Below are positions 25,037-34,034 of a stretch of 35,631 bases of DNA, one piece after another. The stretch is taken from the NCBI GenBank assembly GCA_027452245.1, contig DAIDGW010000066.1, positions 1-35,631 on the forward strand. Reading direction: 5' to 3'. How positions within the stretch are numbered: position 1 is the stretch's first letter; each line of letters opens with the position of its first letter. Both the position numbers and the translations under genes were made by a program. The notes under the pieces are model-generated. The model did no database searches. It saw only the letters and a list, made by a program, of their open reading frames with translations, and was not told where the DNA came from. This stretch comes from Acidobacteriaceae bacterium. Lineage in GTDB: Bacteria; Acidobacteriota; Terriglobia; Terriglobales; Acidobacteriaceae.

Positions 25037-27085
25037 ATGAATGCAAGCAGTCGCCGGCATATTCTCGCCAGCCGCTTAGGTGGCTATTCCCTGATTTTGC
25101 TGGGCACCAGCGTACTTTTCGGGTGGCTGACAAAAATCACCCTGCTCGAAACCGTCCTGCCCCATCGCATCACCATGAAATCCAATACCGCGATTGGCTT
25201 CTTACTTGCCGGAGCGGCTTTGCTGCTGCTGAACAATCGCGCCACAACTCCGAAAAAGAAATGGGCCTCGGTTTTCTTATCAATTGGCGTGATCGCGATC
25301 GGACTCTCCACCCTGGTTGAGTACGCCTTGCACGTGAATTTCGGACTGGATCAATGGCTCTTCGCCGACCATTTCCAGCTTACCTATCCCGGACGGATGG
25401 CCCACATCACCGCCCTCAGCTTCTGTCTTACCGGCACTAGCCTGCTTTTCATGGCGCTTTGGGATCGCAAAGGTTACCAGTACCAGTTATTGTCGTGCAC
25501 CACATTCCTGGGCGCGCTGCTTGCCATGGTCGGCTATCTCTACGGCGTGCCGCTCCTCTACGGCTCTCTTAGCTACACGTCGATGGCGATTCACACTGGC
25601 GGCGGATTTTTGATCCTTTCGCTCTCCATTCTTTGCTGCCGGCCCGAGGAAGGCGTGATGGCAACCATTACCAATCCGAACCTCGGGGGATGGGTCGCGC
25701 GCCGTTTCCTGCCGGCAGCCATCGCGGTGCCTGCGATCTTTGGAGCGATTTTCGTTAATAGCAAGCCACTGTCTCCAGACGTCCGCCTGGGCGTCGCCGG
25801 CCTGATCGTCAGCCAGATCGTTCTGTTTATTCTTCTGATCTGGGGACTCGCCTTTCTCCTGAATCATATGGAGCAGGACAAAACTCAAGCTCGCAAGGCC
25901 TTGCAGAAGTCCGAAAGACTTCTGCAGCAATCGCAACGCCTGGAAGCGATCGGCTTGCTGGCCGGCGGAATCGCCCACGACTTCAACAATCTGCTCGGTA
26001 TCATCACTGGATACTCCGACATCCTGCTCGAGCAACTCCCGCCCAACGACAACAAACGCTCCAAGCTCGAGCAAATTCGCAACGCGGGCAGAAGCGCATC
26101 GGCGCTCACCCGGCAGTTGCTCACCTTTAGCCGTCAGCAGGTCGTTCAGCCCTCGATTCTCGATTTGAACCAGGTCGTCTCGAACCTCGAGAAAATGCTG
26201 CGCCGGCTGATCCGCGAGAACATTCACTTCCACATCATCCTCGGGCCCGCCTTGCCAAAGATCTCCGCCGATCCGGTACAGATCGAGCAGATTCTGATGA
26301 ATATCATCGTCAATGCCTGCGACGCTATGCCGGAGGGCGGCCAGCTCTACGTTCAGACCGCCAATGTCGACACATGCGACGTGCCTCCCGATGTAAAGTC
26401 CGGCAAATTCGTGATGCTGACCATACGCGACACCGGCACGGGCATGGATGAGCAGACGCTCAGCCATATGTTTGAGCCGTTCTTCACCACCAAACAAGTC
26501 GGCAAAGGCACGGGATTAGGTCTAGCTACGGTCTACGGCATCGTCAAACAGGCCAAGGGCTTCATCGTCGTCAACAGCGTCGTCGGGCAAGGAACCTCAT
26601 TTGAAATCTACTGGCCCGTGACTGAGGCCGCCATCGTCGCTTCGCCTGGACCAGCCGAAATTCCCGTGGCTGTTCCCAGAAAACCAGGGACTGTCCTCGT
26701 CGTCGAAGATGCCGAAGCTTTCCGGGAATTGATTTGCGAAGCCCTGAGCTCGCAAGGCTATGTCACGCTCTCGGCGAAAGACGGGAATGAAGCTCTCGAT
26801 ATCTGCCGTAATCACAAAGACCGGATTCAGCTCATTGTCAGCGATGTCATCATGCCGAATATGGGAGGGCCTGCGCTCGCCAAGCGGGTACAGGAGATCC
26901 GGCCTGAGACGAAAATCCTGCTGATGTCCGGCTACAGTGGCGACCTCCTGCAACAAAACACCCTCGGAGCCCACGTTGGCTTCATTCAAAAGCCATTCCA
27001 TCTCGACGATCTTCTACGCAAAACTGCGGAACTCATCGGCAGCCAGATGGAGAATCGGCGCATCCACGAAGCCTCTGCGGGATGA
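25037..27085 (+). CDS. Membrane-bound hybrid sensor histidine kinase
   Basis: 682 residues. Eight likely transmembrane helices occupy residues ~14-276 with only short loops, so sensing probably takes place in the membrane. No recognised MASE or PAS domain is assigned. A short coiled segment (MEQDKTQARKALQKSERLLQQSQRL) leads to the H box LAGGIAHDFNNLLGIITGYSDIL with phosphorylated His314. N box NIIVNACDAMPEGG, G1 RDTGTGMD, F box LSHMFEPFFTTK and G2 GKGTGLGLATVYGIV make a complete ATPase. A C-terminal receiver follows with Asp603 (IVSDVIMPNMGG) and Lys in FIQKPF. There is no phosphotransfer domain or linked output regulator. ATG 25037 has only weak upstream complementarity. Confidence 0.93.
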   Translation: MNASSRRHILASRLGGYSLILLGTSVLFGWLTKITLLETVLPHRITMKSNTAIGFLLAGAALLLLNNRATTPKKKWASVFLSIGVIAIGLSTLVEYALHVNFGLDQWLFADHFQLTYPGRMAHITALSFCLTGTSLLFMALWDRKGYQYQLLSCTTFLGALLAMVGYLYGVPLLYGSLSYTSMAIHTGGGFLILSLSILCCRPEEGVMATITNPNLGGWVARRFLPAAIAVPAIFGAIFVNSKPLSPDVRLGVAGLIVSQIVLFILLIWGLAFLLNHMEQDKTQARKALQKSERLLQQSQRLEAIGLLAGGIAHDFNNLLGIITGYSDILLEQLPPNDNKRSKLEQIRNAGRSASALTRQLLTFSRQQVVQPSILDLNQVVSNLEKMLRRLIRENIHFHIILGPALPKISADPVQIEQILMNIIVNACDAMPEGGQLYVQTANVDTCDVPPDVKSGKFVMLTIRDTGTGMDEQTLSHMFEPFFTTKQVGKGTGLGLATVYGIVKQAKGFIVVNSVVGQGTSFEIYWPVTEAAIVASPGPAEIPVAVPRKPGTVLVVEDAEAFRELICEALSSQGYVTLSAKDGNEALDICRNHKDRIQLIVSDVIMPNMGGPALAKRVQEIRPETKILLMSGYSGDLLQQNTLGAHVGFIQKPFHLDDLLRKTAELIGSQMENRRIHEASAG

Positions 27086-27154
27086 CCGCATCAGCCGCAT
27101 GCCCATCCAGTGAATTCCTGCTCCACGCCTTCCCCTCTCTGCTACTATCTGCTC

Positions 27155-27619
27155 ATGACTGCAACCACCACGAATGCAGCAGTGTCGGCTGCGGAGCATA
27201 AAGAATCTGTTGAGCGCAAAGACGGTCCCGACCGCAAGGAACCGACGTACACATTCACCGAAAAGCAAGTATCCGAAAAAAGTGAAATCGCGCGCCGCTT
27301 CCTCGATACCCGAACCCGCCTCAACGGCAATGTCGAAAAAGCCAATAATTTCCTGGTCAAGCGCTTTTACAACATCGATCACAATTCTTATCTCGAGGGC
27401 GCTCTTCCCGCAAAAACTAAAGAACTCATGGGACTTGTTGCATCCGCCGTTCTGCGCTGCGACGATTGCATCTTTTACCACACCATTCAGGCCTATCGCC
27501 TGGGTGTGACGCGCGCCGAACAGGAAGAATCGTTGAACGTGGCGCTCGTGGTCGGCGGAAGCATCGTTGTCCCGCATCTGCGCCGGGTTTACGAACTGCT
27601 GCAGGAGTTGTACGGCTAA
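27155..27619 (+). CDS. Carboxymuconolactone decarboxylase/AhpD-like protein with CxxC
   Basis: 154 residues from ATG 27155. The first ~45 residues are charged (Glu/Lys/Arg-rich) and probably flexible; then a helical domain of the AhpD/CMD family with the redox motif Cys102-Asp-Asp-Cys105 and His109 (CDDCIFYHT), followed by TRAEQEESLNVALVVGGSIVVPHL. In AhpD such a pair of cysteines with nearby His acts in disulfide or peroxide metabolism. The frame extends back to GTG 27110, but the added residues look non-coding. No ribosome binding site is obvious. It lies 69 bases after the histidine kinase stop. Confidence 0.87.
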   Translation: MTATTTNAAVSAAEHKESVERKDGPDRKEPTYTFTEKQVSEKSEIARRFLDTRTRLNGNVEKANNFLVKRFYNIDHNSYLEGALPAKTKELMGLVASAVLRCDDCIFYHTIQAYRLGVTRAEQEESLNVALVVGGSIVVPHLRRVYELLQELYG

Positions 27620-27757
27620 GCTGCGCTTGCGCTCGCCTCCTCCCCGATTTCCCTACTCCAAAATAGCGACCTTACCCCCGCGAGTCGCCGTCCCTCGCCT
27701 TGACTTCCCTTGCCCAACGCGCCATTCTCAATGCAATACCTACTCCGAGGTTCCCAA

Positions 27758-28807
27758 ATGCAGGAGAGCAGCGCACACTCTCTTCTTCCAAATGTTCCGT
27801 CCTCGTCCGACATCAATTCTTCGCACTGCTCCGGTCATTGTTGGCTTCGTCTCGCTCTAGCCGTACTCGCACTGCTTCTTGTTTCTTGCTCAGCTTCATT
27901 TGCTGATGCGGTCCGCGGCACACTCATCCACGAGGAAGATCTTCGCGTCGCGCCCAGCGACGACTCCGCCAAATTGACGCAGATTGCCCGCGGTCAGGAA
28001 ATTGTGGTCATCGAACCCGGCCCACAGTGGACGCACGTCCAGGCCATCATTATGCAGACCAACGCCTACCAGGATGAGGACGAGGCGGACGAATCCGAGC
28101 CGCAGACCTTCACTGGATGGCTGCTCACGAAAGCTCTGGTCACGACTTCAACGCCCAACGCCGACAAGATTATCTTCGGCGAGGCGTCCGACTCCGAAGA
28201 TCAGGCCAGCAGTCGCCGCGGGCGCCGTGATGCCGCCAAGGACGCCCTCCGCCTCTACTACCGCGTCTACGATCTTTTTCCCAACTCGCCCCTCGCTGCG
28301 GAGGGTCTGTACCGCGCCGCCGACATTCGCTGGCAGGTCCAGCGCGAAGATGTCATGACGCGTCCTTCCGCGCGCGAGCGCCAGAGTTACCTCCGCGGCC
28401 AGATGGACGAAAGCTGGATGAAGCAACTAATAAAGAAATATCCCGGCACCAAGTGGGCCGACTTGGCTGCATTTCGCCTTATTGAAAATCAACTCTGCGG
28501 CGACTGGCAGGGTCTGGCGAAATGTCCGGACAAAGAAGCCGAGATCTACGAGAAATATGCCAGCCAGCATCCGCAATCGCCCGCCGCTCCCGAGGCTCTT
28601 TACGATGCGGCCTGGCGCCGCTCGGCCCTGATCGAGATCTACAAGAACGAACCCAATCAGAAAAAGGCCAATGAATCCAAAGATCAGGCGCTGCAATTGG
28701 CGCAGAGAATCCTCAACCAGTACGGTCAAAGCGATTGGAGCGATCGCGCGCAGACCCTGATGTTCTACATCCAGCAGGGCGTCCCAACCTACGGCAACGC
28801 CGAATAA
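27758..28807 (+). CDS. Lipoprotein with SH3-like domain and TPR-like C-terminus
   Basis: 349 residues from ATG 27758 (CGAGG 8 bases upstream); TTG 27710 and ATG 27731 are alternatives. A long N-terminus precedes a hydrophobic segment (LALAVLALLLVSC); LVSC44 fits a lipobox, so membrane anchoring through Cys44 is likely. Residues ~52-130 resemble an SH3b-type beta domain (LRVAPSDDSAKLTQIARGQEIVVIEPGPQWTHVQ, then FTGWLLTKAL). The rest is helical with repeated YRVYDLFPNSPLAAEGLYRAADIRW, LIKKYPGTKWADLAAFRL, and YASQHPQSPAAPEALYDAAW, a YbgF/BamD-like tetratricopeptide pattern. A role in envelope assembly is plausible. It precedes uppP by 109 bases. Confidence 0.8.
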   Translation: MQESSAHSLLPNVPSSSDINSSHCSGHCWLRLALAVLALLLVSCSASFADAVRGTLIHEEDLRVAPSDDSAKLTQIARGQEIVVIEPGPQWTHVQAIIMQTNAYQDEDEADESEPQTFTGWLLTKALVTTSTPNADKIIFGEASDSEDQASSRRGRRDAAKDALRLYYRVYDLFPNSPLAAEGLYRAADIRWQVQREDVMTRPSARERQSYLRGQMDESWMKQLIKKYPGTKWADLAAFRLIENQLCGDWQGLAKCPDKEAEIYEKYASQHPQSPAAPEALYDAAWRRSALIEIYKNEPNQKKANESKDQALQLAQRILNQYGQSDWSDRAQTLMFYIQQGVPTYGNAE

Positions 28808-28916
28808 TTCTTACTCTGGCCGCCGGAGCCCTTGTGACCGGCGTTCTCTGTTGTGTAACCACTGGCCGCCGGGTTTTCTGCGATACTGATGCTTCCCCTG
28901 TTCAACTGGAGGATGA

Positions 28917-29831
28917 TTGAACGCTTACCTGCTTTCTGTTTTGCTGGGCATCGTAGAAGGCGTGACGGAATTCTTGCCGGTTAGCTCCACGGCTCATCTT
29001 CGCATCAGCGAAGCGCTCCTGCACCTGTCCGGTTTGGCTCCTGATCTCACCATGTCCAGCGGCTACTGGAAGATGTATTCCATCGTTATCCAGCTAGGCG
29101 CAATTTGCTGTCTTCCCGTCTATTTCTGGGGACGCATCACCAAATTCCTTTCCACGTTTCCCCGTGGCGAGCGCGGCGACCGCACCGTCCTCACCCACCC
29201 CCTCGGCCTCACCATGATTGCCTTTGTGGTCACCGCCATCCCCGCTTTCCTGCTGACCAAGGTCATCGGAAAGCACCTCGAAAGCATCCCCATCATGGGA
29301 TGGTCGCTTCTGATTGGCGGCATCGTGATGTGGATCGTTGACGCGATGCATGCCAAATCCGAAGCCGCCGGCCCGGGCGCTGCCGGAACCCGCATTCATA
29401 CCTGGAAGATGGAGTCCATGTCTCTCGCGCAGGCGGTCTGGATCGGCGCCTGCCAGATCCTCTCCGCGGTATTCCCCGGCACCTCGCGTTCGATGTCCAC
29501 CATTGCCGCCGGACAACTCGCCGGCATGTCGCGCGCCTCGGCACTGGAGTTCTCGTTTTTCCTCTCCATGCCGACCATGGCCGCAGCCACCGTCTACACC
29601 TTGCTCAAATCTTTGATGGGGAAAGGCGAGAATCCCATCGGCGTCTCATCGATCGATACCCACGGCTGGATCGTCCTGCTCATCGGCTTCGTCGTCTCGT
29701 TTATCGTCGCCTACGGCTCGGTGGCATGGTTCATGGCCTGGGTACGCAAGCGCGGATTCACCCCCTTTGCCATCTACCGCATCGTCATCGGCATCCTCGT
29801 TCTGGCCTTCGCCGCTCAGCTCGCTGCCTAA
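28917..29831 (+). CDS. uppP: Undecaprenyl-diphosphatase UppP (BacA)
   Basis: 304 residues, polytopic inner-membrane protein that dephosphorylates undecaprenyl diphosphate to recycle the lipid carrier of peptidoglycan; overexpression in E. coli gives bacitracin resistance. Motifs EGVTEFLPVSSTAHLRI near residues 13-29 and FPGTSRSMSTIAAGQLAG around 183-200 match the family. The C-terminal part has the last helices ending AIYRIVIGILVLAFAAQLAA. The start is TTG 28917 with GGAGG at 28908-28912; a neighbouring ATG at 28913 is out of frame. CTGGCCGCCGG occurs twice in the 109-base gap upstream. Confidence 0.95.
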   Translation: MNAYLLSVLLGIVEGVTEFLPVSSTAHLRISEALLHLSGLAPDLTMSSGYWKMYSIVIQLGAICCLPVYFWGRITKFLSTFPRGERGDRTVLTHPLGLTMIAFVVTAIPAFLLTKVIGKHLESIPIMGWSLLIGGIVMWIVDAMHAKSEAAGPGAAGTRIHTWKMESMSLAQAVWIGACQILSAVFPGTSRSMSTIAAGQLAGMSRASALEFSFFLSMPTMAAATVYTLLKSLMGKGENPIGVSSIDTHGWIVLLIGFVVSFIVAYGSVAWFMAWVRKRGFTPFAIYRIVIGILVLAFAAQLAA

Positions 29832-30136
29832 GCCAAATTCGAGCGAAGCAGGAGCGTCCAAATCTAACGCCGATCCGTTGTCATTTCGACCGCAAAGTTC
29901 TCCGTCATTTCGAGAGAAGTTAGGATCGTCCGCTCGACGGACGCTCCCGCGCAGGCGAGAAACCTGCTTTCCCGCCTGGGCAACCCCTGCTGTTCTCTAA
30001 CTCCCTCGTACTCAGCGTGATAACCGCAGCAAATTCCATCATTGTCGGAACTCCGGCTTCTTGTCATAATAGTGTCGCTCTGGCCGATTGACGGCACCGG
30101 GATTTCTTGTCTTGCGGTGTTTGTAATCCGGCCTAC
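29832..30136. repeat. 305-base intergenic region with degenerate GTCATTTCGA repeats
   Basis: No gene. GTCATTTCGA occurs at 29880-29889 and again at 29904-29913. The sequence after the second copy (CGAGAGAAGTTAGGATCGTCC) resembles CGAGCGAAGCAGGAGCGTCC earlier (29840-29859), so an imperfect repeated unit of 'TTCGAG-GAAG-GGA-CGTCC' is visible. A hairpin CGTCCG-CTCGA-CGGACG (29927-29943) and overlapping stems CAGGCG/CGCCTG (29952-29978) and GCAGG/CCTGC (29951-29967) follow. Repeats starting GTCATTTCGAGCGAAG are frequent intergenic elements in related genomes, as far as I recall; here they are decayed. Confidence 0.6.
30042..30070 (+). promoter_or_regulatory. Candidate promoter of ftsK
   Basis: TTGTCG (30042-30047) and CATAAT (30065-30070) are separated by 17 bases, a good sigma-70-type pair. 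Transcription would begin near 30077, giving a leader of about 60 bases to ATG 30137. Confidence 0.5.
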
Positions 30137-32545
30137 ATGGGTTTTCTCGACAGAATTTTTATCCCGACCGACAACCGCCGGCTCAATGAGCTGGTTGGCT
30201 TTCTTTTGTGCGTCTCCGCGCTCCTCCTCTTCCTCGCGCTCATCTCGTATTCGCCCCTCGATCCCTCGCTCAACAGCGCCTCGGTGCTGACCGGCTCTCG
30301 CGCTGCCCGCAACTGGATCGGCATCCTCGGTGCCTACGGCTCCGACATCTTCCTCCAGTTCTTCGGCATGGGAGCCTTTCTGCTCCCCATCTTCCCCGCC
30401 ACGTTGGGAGTTCGTTGGTTCCGCTCCCGCAAGGTGCAATCCCCCGTCGCCAAAACCTTGGGTGGAATCTGGCTGATGATGTTCGTCCCGGCGCTGCTCG
30501 CGCTACTGCCCGGAAACTTCCGCTGGATGGGCGTCATCCCCATCGAGGGCCTGCTCGGCCGCGTCGTGGGCGACATGCTGATTCATTACCTGAATGTCAT
30601 TGGCGCATACATCGTCTGCTTCAGCGTGCTGGCAGTTTCGCTCTATCTCTCCACCGCCTTCTCTTTCACCTTGATCCGCCTCTGGGCGCCGACCCGTTTC
30701 GCTTTCCTCACCGCGCTTTGGAACCGTTACCTCGACTGGAAGCAGGAACGCCTTAAGCGCAAGCAGCAGAAGGATCTGGAAAAGCGCCGCACCAACAAGC
30801 CCCTCGTCAAAACGCAGTTGATCCAGTCGCGTCCGCCCGCTTCCTCGCAACCGGCACCGTCTGAATCTCCCCGGCGCACCGGCATCGAGCGGATGTTCGA
30901 ACCTGACCCCAATCCCGCTCCAGAAGCGTCGGCGAAAACAACCCATGGCATCGCCGCCGAACCTGTCGCTGAGGAAGAAACCGCGGCCGTTGATCCCGAG
31001 GTCACCCAGCGCGCCGACAGTGGCAAAAAGGCCAAAACTACCATGCCTCGGATCGCTGGCGGCTACAAACTGCCCTCCAGCAGCCTGCTTCAGCGTCCGG
31101 ACGAGCAGCAGGCCGTCGATGCCGACGAACTCAAGCTGCTGGCGCAGGTTCTTACCGAAAAGTACGCCGAGTTTGAAGTGCACGGTCAGGTCACGCAGAT
31201 CAATCCCGGCCCCGTCGTCACCACCTTTGAATACAAGCCGGATGCCGGAATCAAGTACAGCCGCATCACCAACCTGACTGACGATCTTTGCCTCGCGCTC
31301 AAGGCGGAAAGCATCCTGGTCGAGCGTATGCCGGGCAAGAGCACCGTCGGCATTCAGGTTCCGAATCGCGAGCGCGAAATCATCTGGCTGCGCGAGAACA
31401 TTGAGTCGCAGGAATTCATGGGCTCCAAGTCGCGGCTCACCATCGCGCTCGGCAAAGACATCAATGGACGCATCGCCACCGCCGACCTGGCCGGCATGCC
31501 TCACCTGCTCATCGCCGGATCCACCGGCGCCGGCAAGAGCGTGGCCATCAACGCCATGATCATGTCGATCCTCTACAAGGCGACGCCCGATCAGGTGCGC
31601 TTGATTCTGGTCGATCCCAAGCGGCTCGAACTCGGCAACTATGAAGGCGTCCCCCATCTCTACACGCCCATCATCACCGAGCCCAAACTCGCCGCCAACG
31701 CGCTGCGCAACGCCGTTCGCGAAATGGAACGCCGCCTCAAGCTGCTGGCGGCTAAGGGCGTCCGCAACATCGATCAATACAACAAGCTCTTCGACCAGGG
31801 AGACACACCCAGCCTGTTCGACGAAGGTTCCGACGAGAAGCCAATTCCCTACATCGTGATCATCATCGACGAACTCGCCGACCTGATGATGCTAGATTCC
31901 AGCAACGTCGAAGAATCCATTACCCGCCTGGCGCAGATGGCCCGCGCCGTCGGCATCCACCTTGTGCTGGCTACTCAGCGCCCCTCGGTCGACGTCATCA
32001 CCGGGTTGATCAAGGCCAACTTCCCTGCCCGCGTCTCATTCCGCGTGGCCACCAAAGTCGATTCGCGCACGATTCTCGACGCCAATGGCGCCGAAGCCCT
32101 GCTCGGCAAAGGCGACATGCTCTATCTGCCTTCCGGATCGGCTCGCGTCCATCGTCTGCACGCGCCCTTTGTCACCGAAAAAGAAATTGCCGCCGTCGTT
32201 GAATTCTGGAAGTCCCAGGGCGCCGCCGAGTATCAACAGCACTTCCTCGAAGTTCCTCAAGAGGAGCGCGAGGCCGCTGCCTCCGGAGGCGGGGGAGAAG
32301 GCGGAGCGGATGGAGAGCCCGAAGACGATCCTCTCTTCCAGGATGCCGTGCGGCTCGTCGTTGAATTCGGCAAGGCGTCCACTTCCCTGCTGCAGCGCCG
32401 TCTGCGCATCGGCTACGGACGCGCTGCCCACCTCATCGATCTCATGGAACAGGATGGAATTGTCGGTGCCGCCGACGGCCCCAAGCCGCGCGAAGTCCTC
32501 AAGCGCCCCGACTGGATCTCCGAAATCGAAGAGAGCATGCGCTAA
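30137..32545 (+). CDS. ftsK: DNA translocase FtsK
   Basis: 802 residues. Four N-terminal transmembrane helices (roughly residues 15-190), a basic then proline- and acid-rich linker (about 200-320), an FtsK alpha/beta/gamma core. Walker A is AGSTGAGKSVAI (Lys467), Walker B VIIIDELADLMM, followed by AQMARAVGIHLVLATQRPSVDVITG. The gamma winged helix, QDAVRLVVEFGKASTSLLQRR and the rest, is present; a Gly/Glu-rich stretch (SGGGGEGGADGEPEDDP) links it. FtsK pumps DNA at the division septum and activates XerCD at dif. ATG 30137 is chosen over TTG 30107. It ends in a four-base overlap with the convergent FUSC-family gene. Confidence 0.96.
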   Translation: MGFLDRIFIPTDNRRLNELVGFLLCVSALLLFLALISYSPLDPSLNSASVLTGSRAARNWIGILGAYGSDIFLQFFGMGAFLLPIFPATLGVRWFRSRKVQSPVAKTLGGIWLMMFVPALLALLPGNFRWMGVIPIEGLLGRVVGDMLIHYLNVIGAYIVCFSVLAVSLYLSTAFSFTLIRLWAPTRFAFLTALWNRYLDWKQERLKRKQQKDLEKRRTNKPLVKTQLIQSRPPASSQPAPSESPRRTGIERMFEPDPNPAPEASAKTTHGIAAEPVAEEETAAVDPEVTQRADSGKKAKTTMPRIAGGYKLPSSSLLQRPDEQQAVDADELKLLAQVLTEKYAEFEVHGQVTQINPGPVVTTFEYKPDAGIKYSRITNLTDDLCLALKAESILVERMPGKSTVGIQVPNREREIIWLRENIESQEFMGSKSRLTIALGKDINGRIATADLAGMPHLLIAGSTGAGKSVAINAMIMSILYKATPDQVRLILVDPKRLELGNYEGVPHLYTPIITEPKLAANALRNAVREMERRLKLLAAKGVRNIDQYNKLFDQGDTPSLFDEGSDEKPIPYIVIIIDELADLMMLDSSNVEESITRLAQMARAVGIHLVLATQRPSVDVITGLIKANFPARVSFRVATKVDSRTILDANGAEALLGKGDMLYLPSGSARVHRLHAPFVTEKEIAAVVEFWKSQGAAEYQQHFLEVPQEEREAAASGGGGEGGADGEPEDDPLFQDAVRLVVEFGKASTSLLQRRLRIGYGRAAHLIDLMEQDGIVGAADGPKPREVLKRPDWISEIEESMR

Positions 32546-33081
32546 GCGGTTCCCGCACTCCTTGTCGGCGTACTGATGGACTTGCTGATCGTATGGTGTT
32601 CGGGCCACGCGGCAGTGATCGCAAGCGCGACCACGATGCCGATCGAAACTTCAATAAAGCGGTGAGAGGCGGCTGCCCACGGGCCCACCGTCCTGGGTAT
32701 CAAAATGACGATCGCCAGCGTGATGCTCGCATAGCGGTAGGCGGTTCGATCGACCTGCAGCATCGCGCAGAGCAGTCCAACCAGAAAAACCAGAACTCCG
32801 TACACTACGACGTTGGCATGAAAGTAAGTGGCCGCCAGCGCACCTAAAATCGCTCCGATCCCGGTCCCCACGAAACGTTGTGCGGAAATCGACAGCGCCG
32901 CTCCAAACGTCGATTGCATGACGATCAAAGCCGTGATCGACGCCCAATAAGCCTCGGGCATGCGCAGAAAACGCGCCACCAGCAAGGCTGCTACGGCCGC
33001 AACTGCCGTGCGTCCAGAATGGATGAAAGAAGAAGGATTGTCGCGGGAAATCACCAGCGTCACGATGCTCTTGGGGCGCAT
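32542..33081 (-). CDS. FUSC-family (aromatic acid exporter-like) membrane protein
   Basis: 179 residues with about five transmembrane helices: AAVAALLVARFL, YWASITALIVMQSTFGAALSI, VGTGIGAILGALAAT, VVVYGVLVFLVGLLCAML and ITLAIVILIPR, then EVSIGIVVALAITAAWPEH. The pattern RTAVAAVAALLVARFLRMPEAYWASITALIVMQ is typical of the FUSC/ArAE N-terminal domain. It is only one such unit, far shorter than full exporters (AaeB, YccS), so it may dimerise or be a truncated relative; substrate unknown. Its last four bases overlap the ftsK stop. Divergent from the next gene by 81 bases. Confidence 0.85.
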   Translation of the reverse strand: MRPKSIVTLVISRDNPSSFIHSGRTAVAAVAALLVARFLRMPEAYWASITALIVMQSTFGAALSISAQRFVGTGIGAILGALAATYFHANVVVYGVLVFLVGLLCAMLQVDRTAYRYASITLAIVILIPRTVGPWAAASHRFIEVSIGIVVALAITAAWPEHHTISKSISTPTRSAGTA

Positions 33082-33162
33082 GACGAATCATAGCCCACTG
33101 GCGCCGACACGTCCGTAACCTACCCCAACCGCCGCCCGGCACAGTAAACTCTTGACACTCTT

Positions 33163-34014
33163 ATGCGTGTGCTGCGCCTCAAAGACGTCGAAATTGGCTC
33201 TAACGACCGTGTATTTCGCCACTCGCGGCTACGCGCTTTGATCGGCTGGCTCGCTGGATTCTCCCTCGCGGGGATTTTCTTTTTTTATGGCTATACGGAA
33301 AAGCAGTGGTTTCTCTATTTCTTCGGATGCCTCGCATCACTGTTTCTGCTTTTAATGTCCAGGATGGTCACCGCGCGCTTCCACCCATCAAATTGGCTTG
33401 CCCGGATGAACGACACCGGGATCTATCTGCAATATCGCTCCTATTTGAATTACGAGTTGCCGCCCGATGATCCTTCCGTCGTTTTCATTTCGCTCGGCGA
33501 AATCGCCTCCGCCCGCCTGGTAAAGGAACGGGTCAGGACTCCCGACCCGGCAAAGCCCGGCACTAGCCAGACCCAGTTTCTGCGCTACATTGACCTTGAA
33601 TTGTCCGGAGACACGGCGACTCTTGCAGATGCGCTGAATGCTGAGCACAATGAAGAAGCTCCATCGAAAAAACGGTGGTACGGCGGGACCAGTTCGACTC
33701 TTTATCGCGATTATCCTGTCAACATGTCAGGGCCGGCGACCGTTCGCATCCATTGGGACGTCGTTCCGGGCACGCACAAGTTCCTCGCCGCCTTGCGCCC
33801 TTACACAGTGATTGCCGATCCGATTTCCTTGAAGCAGGACTTCACCCACCTCAAGTCGCTCAGCCACGAAGACCAGGAGAAACAACTCAGCGACCTCGTC
33901 ACCCGCGGCCAGAACATCACCGCCGTCTATGCCGTCCAGAAAATCCGCGGTTGCAGCTTAGGGGAAGCGAACCGTGTGGTGAATTCTCTGCGAAACAATA
34001 AGGTCACTCAATAA
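33163..34014 (+). CDS. Two-TM membrane protein with ribosomal L7/L12-like C-terminus
   Basis: 283 residues, not recognised as a named family. Two transmembrane helices (residues ~24-45 and 49-69) form a hairpin with short loop; then a soluble region of about 160 residues with beta-like parts (SVVFISLGEIASARLVKERV, VRIHWDVVPGTHKFLAALRPYTVIADP). The last ~50 residues (EKQLSDLVTRGQNITAVYAVQKI, then GCSLGEANRVVNSL) read like the C-terminal domain of ribosomal L7/L12 ('I-A-V-x-x-x-x-x-x-G-x-x-L-x-E-A-x-x-x-V'), a short motif also seen in unrelated membrane proteins. No classical ribosome binding site is visible before ATG 33163. Isolated on its strand. Confidence 0.75.
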   Translation: MRVLRLKDVEIGSNDRVFRHSRLRALIGWLAGFSLAGIFFFYGYTEKQWFLYFFGCLASLFLLLMSRMVTARFHPSNWLARMNDTGIYLQYRSYLNYELPPDDPSVVFISLGEIASARLVKERVRTPDPAKPGTSQTQFLRYIDLELSGDTATLADALNAEHNEEAPSKKRWYGGTSSTLYRDYPVNMSGPATVRIHWDVVPGTHKFLAALRPYTVIADPISLKQDFTHLKSLSHEDQEKQLSDLVTRGQNITAVYAVQKIRGCSLGEANRVVNSLRNNKVTQ

Positions 34015-34034
34015 GAATCTGTTCCCTCTGAGCG

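Noticed and set aside
25487-26497. Minus-strand ORF opposite the histidine kinase
   Set aside because: Same reason: shadow of a certain gene with no domain.
29951-29978. CRISPR-like or transposon end from overlapping stems
   Set aside because: No regular repeat-spacer structure, no transposase; better read as decayed intergenic palindromes.
30503-31777. Long minus-strand ORF (424 codons) opposite ftsK
   Set aside because: Antisense shadow of a certain gene; Gly/Asp/Arg-rich low-complexity translation.
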